Positions 48,655 to 58,882 of a stretch of DNA of 64,000 nucleotides are shown here, piece by piece; position 1 is the first letter of the stretch; every line of letters starts with the position of its first letter. This DNA comes from Rutidosis leptorrhynchoides (Eukaryota; Streptophyta; Magnoliopsida; Asterales; Asteraceae). The position numbers were made by a program, and so were the translations under genes. The stretch lies in the NCBI RefSeq assembly GCF_046630445.1, contig NC_092337.1:190202001-190266000 (forward strand), written 5' to 3'. The notes beneath the pieces are model-generated. The model was given only the letters and a program-made list of their open reading frames with translations, searched no databases and was not told the DNA's origin.

Positions 48655-48779
48655 GTCGCGGCGCGACAAAGGGAGCCGCGGCGCGGCGTTTCAAATAAAT
48701 CCAGATCAGAAAGCTTGTTGACAAAGTCACCAGTTCGAGGCAATCGTCGCGGCGCGACGAATTAGGCCGCGGCGCGGCG
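48655..48779. promoter_or_regulatory. Two copies of a paired CpG-rich motif
   Basis: GTCGCGGCGCGAC plus CCGCGGCGCGGCG occurs at 48655-48688 and again at 48746-48779, each pair with an 8-9 base gap. Each first half is nearly palindromic. Repeated in the 3' LTR at about 54688-54812. It resembles the pair in the otherwise different LTR at 10974. Confidence 0.6.
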
Positions 48780-49049
48780 AATGGTGTGAACTGGCACCAG
48801 ATTCTTGTAAATTTAAATGAAGTTCAAGGGCAATTTGATCTTTTCGCGTTTGAGCCAGATTTGAGGATTTAACCTCATCCATTCATTTCATTTCTCATTT
48901 TAATTTCCCTTTTCTTTTCATTTTTCCTCTCAAACTCAAACACCCATTTGATTTCAAAAGGATTTTTGGAAAGGAAGGATCGGGAGTTGATCCTTGGCGT
49001 AGTTGACAAGTGTGTTCTCCTCGTTCTTAGCTACACGGTGATACTAGTG

Positions 49050-50754
49050 GTAAGCTCTAACTCCGAAATTTATTTTCGTGTTCATCATTCAAGTTTAGGG
49101 CTTTTGATTGTATGATTCATAGGTGAAACCCATTTAGTTGTTAATTGAAGGTTAACACCAAGATTCGGGTTTTTTTGTTGTTAATGTCGGGTTTTGGGTT
49201 TGGTGTGCAAGTTCATGCTTGTAAGACTTGTAAATGGTGTATAATCACTAGTATTAGTGATTATTGAGGTTTTGGGGACATTTAGGGTTCTTGGAGTTGA
49301 CTAATTTTGACTAGAGCCAAAATTAGGGTTTGGTGATGATTTTGACCCGATTGTTGATTTATTAAGGTTTATAAACTTAAAATGGATTAAGTTGAAGTAT
49401 TAAACCGAGTTAAATGTGTTTTGGTGTCAAGACTTGTAAACGGTGAGATTTTGACTTAATGGGTCAAAATTAGGGTTTTGGTGTCAAAATGGGTGAGACA
49501 TGTGTTTAACACTTGTGTTTGGGTTTACTTGGCATATTAGGACCATTTTCACCCGTGTTAGTAATTATTGGTTAGTTTGGGCGCGGTTTGTACTTGGAAT
49601 TACATTTGGGTCGAATTTGCACTAAGTGTCAAATTGGGTTGGTTTGTAAATCCAATCTAAGTGTGTTGTTGAATTTGTGATAATGGAATAGGTACTTTCC
49701 ATTGACGAGTTGCGGATTACTTGGTTGCATTCATCAAGGCTTAAGGTGAGTGTTAATATCCTATATGCATATGTATGTGTAGGATGGGTGCGGGTCGGGT
49801 GAAGTGGTTCTCGGTTATAGAGCTCACTTCACATATAGGTGGATTGATGGACTTGTGTGTAGGTCCAATTGGCACGGTTGTGCGTTTTGGTTGACCATCT
49901 TTGACGAGGTGCACACCTTGCGTGTACTCTATCACATGGGCGTGTGATGTGGATTATATAACCCCAATGGCGAAGGGTTAATATTGTGAGTGGAATAATT
50001 ATGCGTGTACGTATATAATGTATTTATTTGTGTAGTATGAATGTGGTATTGTCGCGGTGTTCAAGACACCACATTCTAAGTAACGGGTAGTAGTGTCGCG
50101 GTGTTTAAGACACTACTCATTGTTTGATTGGCATGTGGTATTGTCGCGGTGGTTAAGACACCACATTGTCATGGGAGTGGAATTGTCGCGGTGTTCAAGA
50201 CACCACTCATTATTTTGATTGACGTGTGGATTCGTCGCGGTGTTTAAGACGCCACATTGTCATGGGGGTGAATTAGTCGCGGTGTTTAAGACATCACCCG
50301 GGGGATTAGTGATTACGCGGTGTTTAAGTAACGCTAATGGATGTTACGAACTCCGACGGTCTCTTACGAGTATCGTTCCCTTGTACGATTGGTTAACCAT
50401 GGTTATTGTGTTGTAAGCGTAAGCAAATTATGTTATTCGAGAGATATATACATATATATACATATATATTGTATACATATAATGTTGTATTGTCGTGTTG
50501 TAGCTAACCCTCCGGGTGTAGCTTATTGGCATTGTTCACATCGTTGTTGGCAAACTTATATTTTGTTGATGTATCTTTAGCTCATTGCTTAGTGATCTTA
50601 CGGTATGCTTAGACTAGCTTGCCTTTATGTTTGGATGCTCCGGTATGCGGTATTTGCTATTTTGTGGCGTGTCCATTTTATGCATATATATGTATGTAGT
50701 ATATTCTCACTCACTAAGCGTTAGCTTACCCTCTCGTTGTTGATATTTTTATAG
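49050..50754 (+). other. Predicted LTR leader intron (1705 nt)
   Basis: The donor CTAGTG|GTAAGC (49050) follows a CT-rich leader and the acceptor ATTTTTATAG is at 50754. The donor is the best of the LTR introns here. The hairpin array lies within it. The 3' LTR equivalent is about 55083-56787. Confidence 0.5.
50040..50338 (+). repeat. Array of seven tandem hairpins with covarying stems
   Basis: Seven units each contain the loop GCGGTGTTTAA (or a one-base variant) closed by an inner stem, a bulge of about three bases and an outer stem of 5-8 pairs. Outer stems by unit: AATGTGGT/ACCACATT, AGTAGT/ACTACT (continuous with the inner stem), ATGTGGT/ACCACAT, GAGTGG/CCACTC, TGTGG/CCACA, GGGTGA/TCACCC, ATTAGTG/CGCTAAT (one G-T). 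Inner stems change in step too: TGTC/GACA, CGTC/GACG in unit 5, TTAC/GTAA in unit 7. Primary sequence of the stems varies while pairing and loop are kept, the pattern expected of a selected structure. Confidence 0.85.
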
Positions 50755-51112
50755 GTTCGCATGCTTGGCGGCTCGGGTAAGCTTGGGAATTAGAGATCTC
50801 GGCTAGGTTGCTTTAGAAGATCTTGCTTTTGGACTCGATTAGGATTTGGGTAGCGTAGTCCCAAATCACCATGCTCGATTTTGTGTAAACGTAACTAGTC
50901 GGGTCATAATGATTATAACCGGTTTACGATTTAATTAATGAACCATTGTATTAAGGAGTTTAAATCATTAATGTATGTTTTAAGTTCGATGAACTTACTT
51001 TGATAACAAATACGTTTTGGAATATGTGTAACGGGACCTAAAGTATTATTTAATGCGTATTAAAAGCAAAAATTTTATGGGCCGGTTTTAATACGGGTTG
51101 GGTTGTTTCAAG

Positions 51113-51128
51113 TGGTATCAGAGCATGG
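51113..51128 (+). other. Primer binding site, initiator Met-tRNA
   Basis: TGGTATCAGAGCATGG, two bases after the 5' LTR. Confidence 0.9.
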
Positions 51129-51549
51129 TCAAAGGGATTTAGGTGACTTGAGATAGGTGCCTAGACTTAGACTTTTGTGTGTGCTTAATTTGTTGCGGGA
51201 CTTGTAGGAGTACGGGTCGGAATGGGTTCTAGCTAGTGCCTTGTTTATAGGTTGACTAACGTTTATATTAGTAATGCGAATATTATTAGTATGCTATTGT
51301 GATGTGATAATAATTCTCGCGTGTGTTTATATCGCGTAGAATTTTGTTTGTGTTTGCATATATCATCGAGCGAGACGGTTGTTGTACTAACGAGCCGATA
51401 CAGCGTGTATGCGTAATAAGGACTTGCAAACCTTATTACGGGTGCAAATCGTGTCTAGCAAGTGATGTACGACAAATGTTTAGCAAGATGGGGCGGTGTT
51501 GTGCGTGTGATTTACATGTTCGTGGTCTAACCGCTTTGCATTCCTTAGA

Positions 51550-52491
51550 ATGGCGACGGGAAATGGGATCGAGACGAACGACGCTGAGTTTAACGCTAGA
51601 GTTGCGGCCGCCGTTGCGGAGCAAATGAGTGCGTTTCGAGAAGAGATGGATAGGAAGTATTCCGAATTTCAAAATGGTGGAGAAATGGAGCATTGACTTA
51701 AGAGCTTCATGAGGACTAAACCTCCGATGTATGACGAGAAACCGGATCCTTTAGTAAGCACAACTTGGATCTCGGATGTTGAAGGGTGTTTTCGTACTAT
51801 TGAATGCCCTCCCGAGAAAAAGACAAGACTCGCTACTAGTTTATTGCGGGGTAGGGCGAAGGATTGGTTGGATGGTAAGATTGATCTTGTCGGTGGTGAG
51901 CCGTTTATGGCATTATCGTGGGACGATTTTAAGAAGGAATTCTTAGAGGAGTTCCGTACTTCGGCCGACTTGTCGGAATTGCGTGATGAGTTGCGAAACT
52001 TGTAACAGGGATCTATGGATTTGAATACTCTCAAGACGACCTTTATGGCGAAGACTCGTTTTTGCCCGGAGTATTTAGGGAATGATCGGTTGTTGATGGA
52101 GGATTTCTATCGAACCTTGAATGATGACTTGAAGAATAAGATTAGCCGGGGTCACGCGAAATCGTTTACGGAATTATTCGCCGTGGCTAGAGGTTTCGAG
52201 TCGTATTCACGATCAAAGAAGGGTGAACCTTCGAGCGAGAGAAGGGTTGTTTCGCATGGTGCTCCGAGTAAGAGGACTAAGGATCCGAGTGTGAGCACGG
52301 GTGGTACACGGACGGGTATATTGGATTCTAGTGCGTCTAGATGTTACAATTGTGGCATAAGGGGTCACAAGTCGTGGGAATGTTCGGTACCAAAAGGCGA
52401 TGGCATGGTGTACTTCAATTGCCAAGAAGAAGGACATCGTAAGTCGGAATGTCCCAAGTTAGCGGGGACGGGGCCGGCAAGGAGACGTTAA
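51550..52491 (+). pseudogene. gag: Gag with two in-frame stops (313 codons)
   Basis: The frame starts at ATG 51550 and ends at TAA 52489-52491. TGA at 51694-51696 and TAA at 52003-52005 interrupt it, but phase is kept. The Gag core is recognisable (TWISDVEGCFRT, RAKDWLDGK, FKKEFLEEFR, LNDDLKNKI). The first zinc knuckle is intact (CYNCGIRGHKSWEC); the second has lost its first Cys (YFNCQEEGHRKSEC). The Gag type is a chromovirus one but distinct from that at 13722. It would have formed particles; now it cannot be made as a full protein. Confidence 0.88.
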
Positions 52492-53591
52492 GGTACGTTT
52501 CGTTTTAATAAATATGTCTTTTGATTATTTATTAAGTGCCGTTTGAAGTTGAGTTTATTAAATGCATTGTGTTGTGCATGTTATTGATATGGGTGACGTT
52601 CCTAATGGAAGTACCCTATGACGACGTTTTGATTAACGGGCGAAGGGCGTAAGACTTGGTGTAACCAAGCATTCCTTGATATTTGTAAAATGTTTCTACC
52701 AAGCCATGGAAATGGGTTGGTGTTCGGTTGTTAAGCGCGTGTTCGCTTTTGTGTTGAGGTCGATGAACCGTGAGGTTCGACGGGTGGGCTGAAACCCTTG
52801 AGATCGAGTGTTTTGAATCTCGATGTATGTTGGTAATGGAGTCTTTATGACGTGACATTAGGTGCCTCTTTTATACCTACTAGCGTGGTGTTCGACTCCG
52901 ATTATGTTGCGGTTACATTGTACTTAGGGTACCGAAGTGAAATCCTTAGGTACATGAGTGACTAGGTGTAATTTGACAAACTAAAGCAATTGGATGATTG
53001 CGAAGGTATGGTTTGTGTAATCGTGGTACACTTTTTGCTCGAAGTGTTTAAGGATTGATTGAAATCCTTTGTGTGCTCAAGGCTGGAGCAAGATATGGTG
53101 ACGGGTCGTGTGAGCCCAATCTTTGTAAAGTCTACCTTAGGTAGCATTGTACGGTTGTACGAGTTGTGGATATGGGACGTAGTTCCAAATGGGGGAGTTA
53201 CACTCCCGCACGAGGAAGTTTTAGTGTGAGATTTCGGATGATGCTTTTGGTAGATCCGGAAAATGTTGTCGAGACCTGATTTTGGTCGATTTGTGGTAGA
53301 TTACAATTTCGGATAAATTGTACTTATGGTTTGGATTTGAATTATCACCGAGGTGGTAATGTGGTAAATCTCGATTGAGAGATAATGGACGTGTTTGGCG
53401 AGCAAGGTGAAATCCTTCGGTTAAGGGAGGTGTGTGTCGGATTCTCTTCTAGAGAATAATTGTTTTGTGCCTATGTTTGATATAGGTGGTTCTTGCTCGT
53501 GTATGTGAATGGTTAGTGGTATCCGTTAGGATTCACTATGGCGTAGCAGAGCGCGATGTTACACTACTCGTCGTTCGAGGCCAAAAGGGCG

Positions 53592-53790
53592 TTGATTGAT
53601 GAAGCATGACTTTCGGGTCCGCTGACTTCATCATGGTATTGGTGATTGATGAAGCATGACCTTTAGGGTCCGCTGACTTCATCATGGGATTATGCGATTG
53701 GTGGAGCATGACCTTCGGGGTCCGCTGACTTCATCATGGGATTATTGATTGGTGAAGCATGATATTCGGGTTCGCTGACTTCATCATGGT
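53592..53790 (+). repeat. Tandem array of four hairpins, period about 51 bp
   Basis: Arms GATGAAG/CTTCATC at 53598-53604/53626-53632 and 53648-53654/53677-53683. GGTGGAG/CTTCATC lies at 53700-53706/53729-53735, and GGTGAAG/CTTCATC at 53751-53757/53779-53785. In units 3 and 4 the changed arm still pairs through G-T pairs, so pairing is kept in RNA. Unit 3 has an inner GACC-TTCGG-GGTC stem. Confidence 0.75.
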
Positions 53791-53849
53791 AGTGAATCGC
53801 GTGTAGTTCGGATTCACTATGACGCGTGTGTTTTCGGCCAGCCTTCGTG

Positions 53850-54010
53850 TTGTGTGATCTGTCGGTTGTTTTATACACCGATGGTGGGGTCGTAAGGACC
53901 GTGATGTTGATCTGTTGGTTGTTTTATACACCAATGGTGGGGTCGTAAGGACCGTGTTGTGTGATCGATCGGGTGTTTTTATACGCCGATGGTGGGGTCG
54001 CGAGGACCAT
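53850..54010 (+). repeat. Tandem array of three hairpin units, period 54 bp
   Basis: Units start near 53855, 53909 and 53963. Each has a first stem around TTTTATAC: TCGGT/ACCGA in unit 1, TTGGT/ACCAA in unit 2 and TCGG/CCGA in unit 3. A second stem follows, GGTC/GACC around GTAAG or GCGAG. Confidence 0.7.
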
Positions 54011-54518
54011 GTGGTATGATTAGTGATGCGATAGCCGTGTTTCGCTCACGTGTTGTTACGGGTGTGACGATAGTCGATTTTGTACACCTTTGGATTTGGC
54101 GTTTTCATAGTCGTTTTGGGCGCTATCGGTTTTAGCCTTTTGATTATGATGTTACGGTAGTTGCGTATTGATCGTATTGCGCACTACAAGGGATGTTTAG
54201 TGATTGGTGTTATCCGTCAGGATTCGTTGGTTCGGTCTTCATCGTTTCGGATTGTTGACCTTAGGTTGAGACTTGGTTGCTTTTAGCGTTGTACTCGGTA
54301 AGGGTACGCTAAGGGGTTGATATCTCTGTACGAGATTGGTTGAGTTTTCCTGATGTTAGGGAATGAGCATGGTTTTAGTGCTCGGATTGTGGATTTGATA
54401 AATCGCGGGTGACGATTTAGTTGTTAAAGGCAATTCAGTGGGAAGAATTGCTTAGGAAAGTCGGTTTGGACTTATGTTTGAGGACCGTGAAGTGTGGTCC
54501 GTTTGGTTAAATGACAAG

Positions 54519-54556
54519 GATCACGAGGACGTGATCGAGTCTAAGTGGGGGAGAGT
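54519..54556 (+). other. Pre-PPT hairpin and polypurine tract
   Basis: GATCACG (54519-54525) and CGTGATC (54530-54536) form a perfect stem around AGGA, 20 nt before the 3' LTR; AAGTGGGGGAGAG is the purine tract. Confidence 0.78.
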
Positions 54557-57142
54557 TGTAACACCCCGTTTTTCCCCGTACATGATTTATAGGTGTATTG
54601 TGTATGTACGACAGGCGTATGAAGGGTTCGATACATGTTTGGGTGTTAAAGTCTTGTATGCGAGAAATGTGTCAGGCCACGTTGGGTGTCGCGGCGCGAC
54701 AAAGAGAGCCGCGGCGCGGCGTTTCAAATAAATCCAGATCAGAAAGCTTGTTGACAAAGTCACCAGTTCGAGGCAATCGTCGCGGCGCGACGAATTAGGC
54801 CGCGGCGCGGCGAATGGTGTGAACTGGCACCAGATTCTTGTAAATTTAAATGAAGTTCAAGGGCAATTTGGTCTTTTCGCGTTTGAGCCAGATTTGAGGA
54901 TTTAACCTCATCCATTCATTTCATTTCTCATTTTAATTTCCCTTTTCTTTTCATTTTTCCTCTCAAACTCAAACACCCATTTGATTTCAAAAGGATTTTT
55001 GGAAAGGAAGGATCGGGAGTTGATCCTTGGCGTAGTTGACAAGTGTGTTCTCCTCGTTCTTAGCTACACGGTGATACTAGTGGTAAGCTCTAACTCCGAA
55101 ATTCATTTTCGTGTTCATCATTCAAGTTTAGGGCTTTTGAATGTATGATTCATAGGTGAAACCCATTTAGTTGTTAATTGAAGGTTAACACCAAGATTCG
55201 GGTTTTTTTGTTGTTAATGTCGGGTTTTGGGTTTGGTGTGCAAGTTCATGCTTGTAAGACTTGTAAATGGTGTATAATCACTAGTATTAGTGATTATTGA
55301 GGTTTTGGGGACATTTAGGGTTCTTGGAGTTGACTAATTTTGACTAGAGCCAAAATTAGGGTTTGGTGATGATTTTGACCCGATTGTTGATTTATTAAGG
55401 TTTATAAACTTAAAATGGATTAAGTTGAAGTATTAAATCGAGTTAAATGTGTTTTGGTGTCAAGACTTGTAAACGGTGAGATTTTGACTTAATGGGTAAA
55501 AATTAGGGTTTTGGTGTCAAAATGGGTGAGACATGTGTTTAACACTTGTGTTTGGGTTTACTTGGCATATTAGGACCATTTTCACCCGTGTTAGTAATTA
55601 TTAGTTAGTTTGGGCGCGGTTTGTACTTGGAATTACATTTGGGTCGAATTTGCACTAAGTGTCAAATTGGGTTGGTTTGTAAATCCAATCTAAGTGTGTT
55701 GTTGAATTTGTGATAATGGAATAGGTACTTTCCATTGACGAGTTGCGGATTACTTGGTTGCATTCATCAAGGCTTAAGGTGAGTGTTAATATCCTATATG
55801 CATATGTATGTGTAGGATGGGTGCGGGTCGGGTGAAGTGGTTCTCGGTTATAGAGCTCACTTCACATATAGGTGGATTGATGGACTTGTGTGTAGGTCCA
55901 ATTGGCACGGTTGTGCGTTTTGGTTGACCATCTTTGACGAGGTGCACACCTTGCGTGTACTCTATCACATGGGCGTGTGATGTGGATTATATAACCCCAA
56001 TGGCGAAGGGTTAATATTGTGAGTGGAATAATTATGCGTGTACGTATATAATGTATTTATTTGTAGTATGAATGTGGTATTGTCGCGGTGTTCATGACAC
56101 CACATTCTAAGTAACGGGTAGTAGTGTCGCGGTGTTTAAGACACTACTCATTGTTTGATTGGCATGTGGTATTGTCGCGGTGGTTAAGACACCACATTGT
56201 CATGGGAGTGGAATTGTCGCGGTGTTCAAGACACCACTCATTATTTTGATTGACGTGTGGATTCGTCGCGGTGTTTAAGACGCCACATTGTCATGGGGGT
56301 GAATTAGTCGCGGTGTTTAAGACATCACCCGGGGGATTAGTGATTACGCGGTGTTTAAGTAACGCTAATAGATGTTACGAACTCCGACGGTCTCTTACGA
56401 GTATCGTTCCCTTGTACGATTGGTTAACCATGGTTATTGTGTTGTAAGCGTAAGCAAATTATGTTATTCGAGAGATATATACATATATATACATATATAT
56501 TGTATACATATAATGTTGTATTGTCGTGTTGTAGCTAACCCTCCGGGTGTAGCTTATTGGCATTGTTCACATCGTTGTTGGCAAACTTATATTTTGTTGA
56601 TGTATCTTTAGCTCATTGCTTAGTGATCTTACGGTATGCTTAGACTAGCTTGCCTTTATGTTTGGATGCTCCGGTATGCGGTATTTGCTATTTTGTGGCG
56701 TGTCCATTTTATGCATATATATGTATGTAGTATATTCTCACTCACTAAGCGTTAGCTTACCCTCTCGTTGTTGATATTTTTATAGGTTCGCATGCTTGGC
56801 GGCTCGGGTAAGCTTGGGAATTAGAGATCTCGGCTAGGTTGCTTTAGAAGATCTTGCTTTTGGACTCGATTAGGATTTGGGTAGCGTAGTCCCAAATCAC
56901 CATGCTCGGTTTTGTGTAAACGTAACTAGTCGAGTCATAATGATTATAACCGGTTTACGATTTAATTAATGAACCATTGTATTAAGGAGTTTAAATCATT
57001 AATGTATGTTTTAAGTTCGATGAACTTACTTTGATAACAAATACGTTTTGGAATATGTGTAACGGGACCTAAAGTATTATTTAACGCGTATTAAAAGGAA
57101 AAATTTTTATGGGCCGGTTTTAATACGGGTTGGGTTGTTTCA
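54557..57142 (+). repeat. 3' LTR of the non-autonomous element (2586 bp)
   Basis: Near-identical to 48524-51110, with the hairpin array at 56071-56369. Ends GTTGTTTCA before GATAG. Confidence 0.95.
56071..56369 (+). repeat. Second copy of the seven-hairpin array (3' LTR)
   Basis: Same seven units as in the 5' LTR. Of the two differences I see, one is in the loop of unit 1 (TTCAA to TTCAT) and one is just outside the stem of unit 7, so all stems are kept. Confidence 0.85.
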
Positions 57143-57147
57143 GATAG

Positions 57148-57279
57148 TCCCACTCACCGATACCCGCAAAACTCGGTAGTCTAATGTCACCGAGTCTTCT
57201 CCTCATCCATATCACCTGAGAACAATACTCACAGGTTAGTAATAGTATTCCAATACTAACAATATCACAATCACAGTAA

Positions 57280-57345
<66 letters not shown>

Positions 57346-58882
57346 CAATATCGATACATGCATGTACATATATAAACACCATATTTACCCAATTCATATA
57401 CGTGATACCAACATACCCATTTATATACATATATATACTTATCACATAAATATATGTATACTCATATATATGTATATATATACACATATACATACATGTA
57501 TATTCCTATATATGTATTCTCACACAAATATATACATATATTCATATATGTATACTTTCGTACATATATATTAATACACATACATAAATATATTTGCAAG
57601 CCAATAATTAATCAGACGGTCACTAGCAAAACGAGCACGCGCTAAAGGTAAACAATACCTTATAGGTGCACTTAAACATATACACACTTATATTCACACA
57701 ATAGCACAAAACGGGTCTAAGTCTATATGGGCGATACAATCCAACATAAGCTTACACAAATGGGTCATGGTCCAACCAAGTAACCCAAATCCAAACAAGT
57801 CAAATAATTGGTTCAAAGACTAAACAGGCGGTCCGAATAAAATAATTTACACAATTACAATTCAAATTCGAGTTTAAAACTAACAAACTAGTTACGAGCT
57901 AAATAGGCAACCGAGTAACTTAAATTATCTTGAATGGTTCGGGTCCAAACAAGTACACCAAACGACATAAGAATCGCAACCCGGTAACCACCACCATCCG
58001 ACAGCAGCCACCGAAGGACGGCAGCCGCATGCCGGCTGCAGCAGCTGTCGGAAACAGAAGGGAAATAGCGGCAAAAGCCGCAACAGTAAGAAGCAGCAGT
58101 AGCCGAAGCTACTGCATCAGAAACGGAAACAGAATAGTAGCAGCGACAGCAAAAACAACAGCCACCACCGCCAACCGCCAACCGCCAGCCACCGGCCACC
58201 GGCTGTCGCCGGCAGCAATGGTGGTAGTGGTCAGAATAGCAGCGACATCAGCTATGGTGTTCCCAAATTTGTTTGTTACAAATTGATCCAAATTCGATCT
58301 CACAATCACGCATACACAAATTATATATTAATAATCCGACACTAGAAATTTTCACAAGATTTGAACAAGAATCAAACCAAATTATCATTTTCTAACATAT
58401 GAAGAACCCTAGATTAAATAAGAATCAATCATAAAATTTTGGAAGACAAACCTTGTTCTTGTTGTTAGAGATGCATCAAAACTAAATTAGAACTTTTAAT
58501 TTATCATAATCTTCATCGATTCAAAGCTAGGGTTATGGTTGGTGTGGAGGTCGTGAACGATGGGAGAGAAAGGGAAGACAGACAACATAAAATAAATTAA
58601 AACAATGGGTAGCACATCCTTTTAAATGGGTAATTAATCCTATATCCGATAATTCACGGGTATTTAACGGTTTTTATTTTTCTTTCGTATTCGATTCGGT
58701 AAACCAACCATGGTCTAATTTTAATAAAAAATATATTTCTGCAACCCTTGCCACAAAGTGAAACCACTGGACTAATAATATAATATAATTAATTATTAAA
58801 TAATATTTCACTAAAAGCACTTAAAAAGCATTTTAAGGACAAAATGTTCATTTTAATCTAAGACCACTTCGAGGGTGTTACA
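57148..58882 (-). repeat. 5' LTR (minus strand) of the backbone element, right part
   Basis: It resumes with TCCCACTCACCGATACC, matching 28070-28100 in the nested element's LTR, and ends TTCGAGGGTGTTACA at 58882, i.e. TGTAACACCC on the minus strand. It contains a TA microsatellite (57287-57344), CATATA-rich DNA to about 57600 and a GC-rich cluster of GCAGCCG/CGGCTGC-type inverted repeats (about 57985-58220). ORFs here are by-products of that GC-rich repeat. With the left part the LTR is about 2.47 kb. Confidence 0.85.
57287..57344. repeat. (TA)n microsatellite
   Basis: A TA run of about 58 bases within the backbone LTR. Confidence 0.97.

Larger units (their letters stand above)
48524..51110 (+). 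repeat. 5' LTR of the non-autonomous element (2587 bp)
   Basis: In order: paired CpG-rich motifs (48655-48779), a CT-rich leader (about 48880-48960), a predicted intron (49050-50754) containing the hairpin array (50040-50338), and the LTR end before the PBS. Confidence 0.95.
52492..54518 (+). other. Region in place of pol, hairpin-rich, no recognisable enzyme
   Basis: Between gag and the purine tract, where about 3.5 kb of pol is expected, there are about 2 kb without RT, RNase H or integrase motifs in any frame. It is rich in short inverted repeats, including two tandem arrays (53592-53790 and 53850-54010) and pairs such as ATCCGTTAGGAT (near 53521). It may be pol decayed beyond recognition or a different sequence. 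Confidence 0.65.
48524..57142 (+). mobile_element. Young non-autonomous LTR retrotransposon (8619 bp), TSD GATAG
   Basis: LTRs at 48524-51110 and 54557-57142 (TGTAACACCC...GTTGTTTCA) differ at about fifteen sites by eye. GATAG flanks both ends (48519-48523 and 57143-57147). The internal region is only 3.4 kb: an initiator-Met PBS, a gag with two stops, a 2-kb segment without recognisable pol, a hairpin and a purine tract. It cannot code for any of its own enzymes and its gag is damaged, so it depended wholly on others. The LTR contains a striking array of hairpins. Confidence 0.93.

Noticed and set aside
50040..50338. Possible CRISPR-like array
   Set aside because: The units are about 35-50 bases with a conserved core, but the variable parts are complementary arms, not independent spacers, and the context is a plant LTR.
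57930..58286. Ala/Thr-rich 118-codon ORF
   Set aside because: It arises from a GC-rich simple-sequence stretch in the backbone LTR; the opposite strand is equally open, so there is no coding signal.
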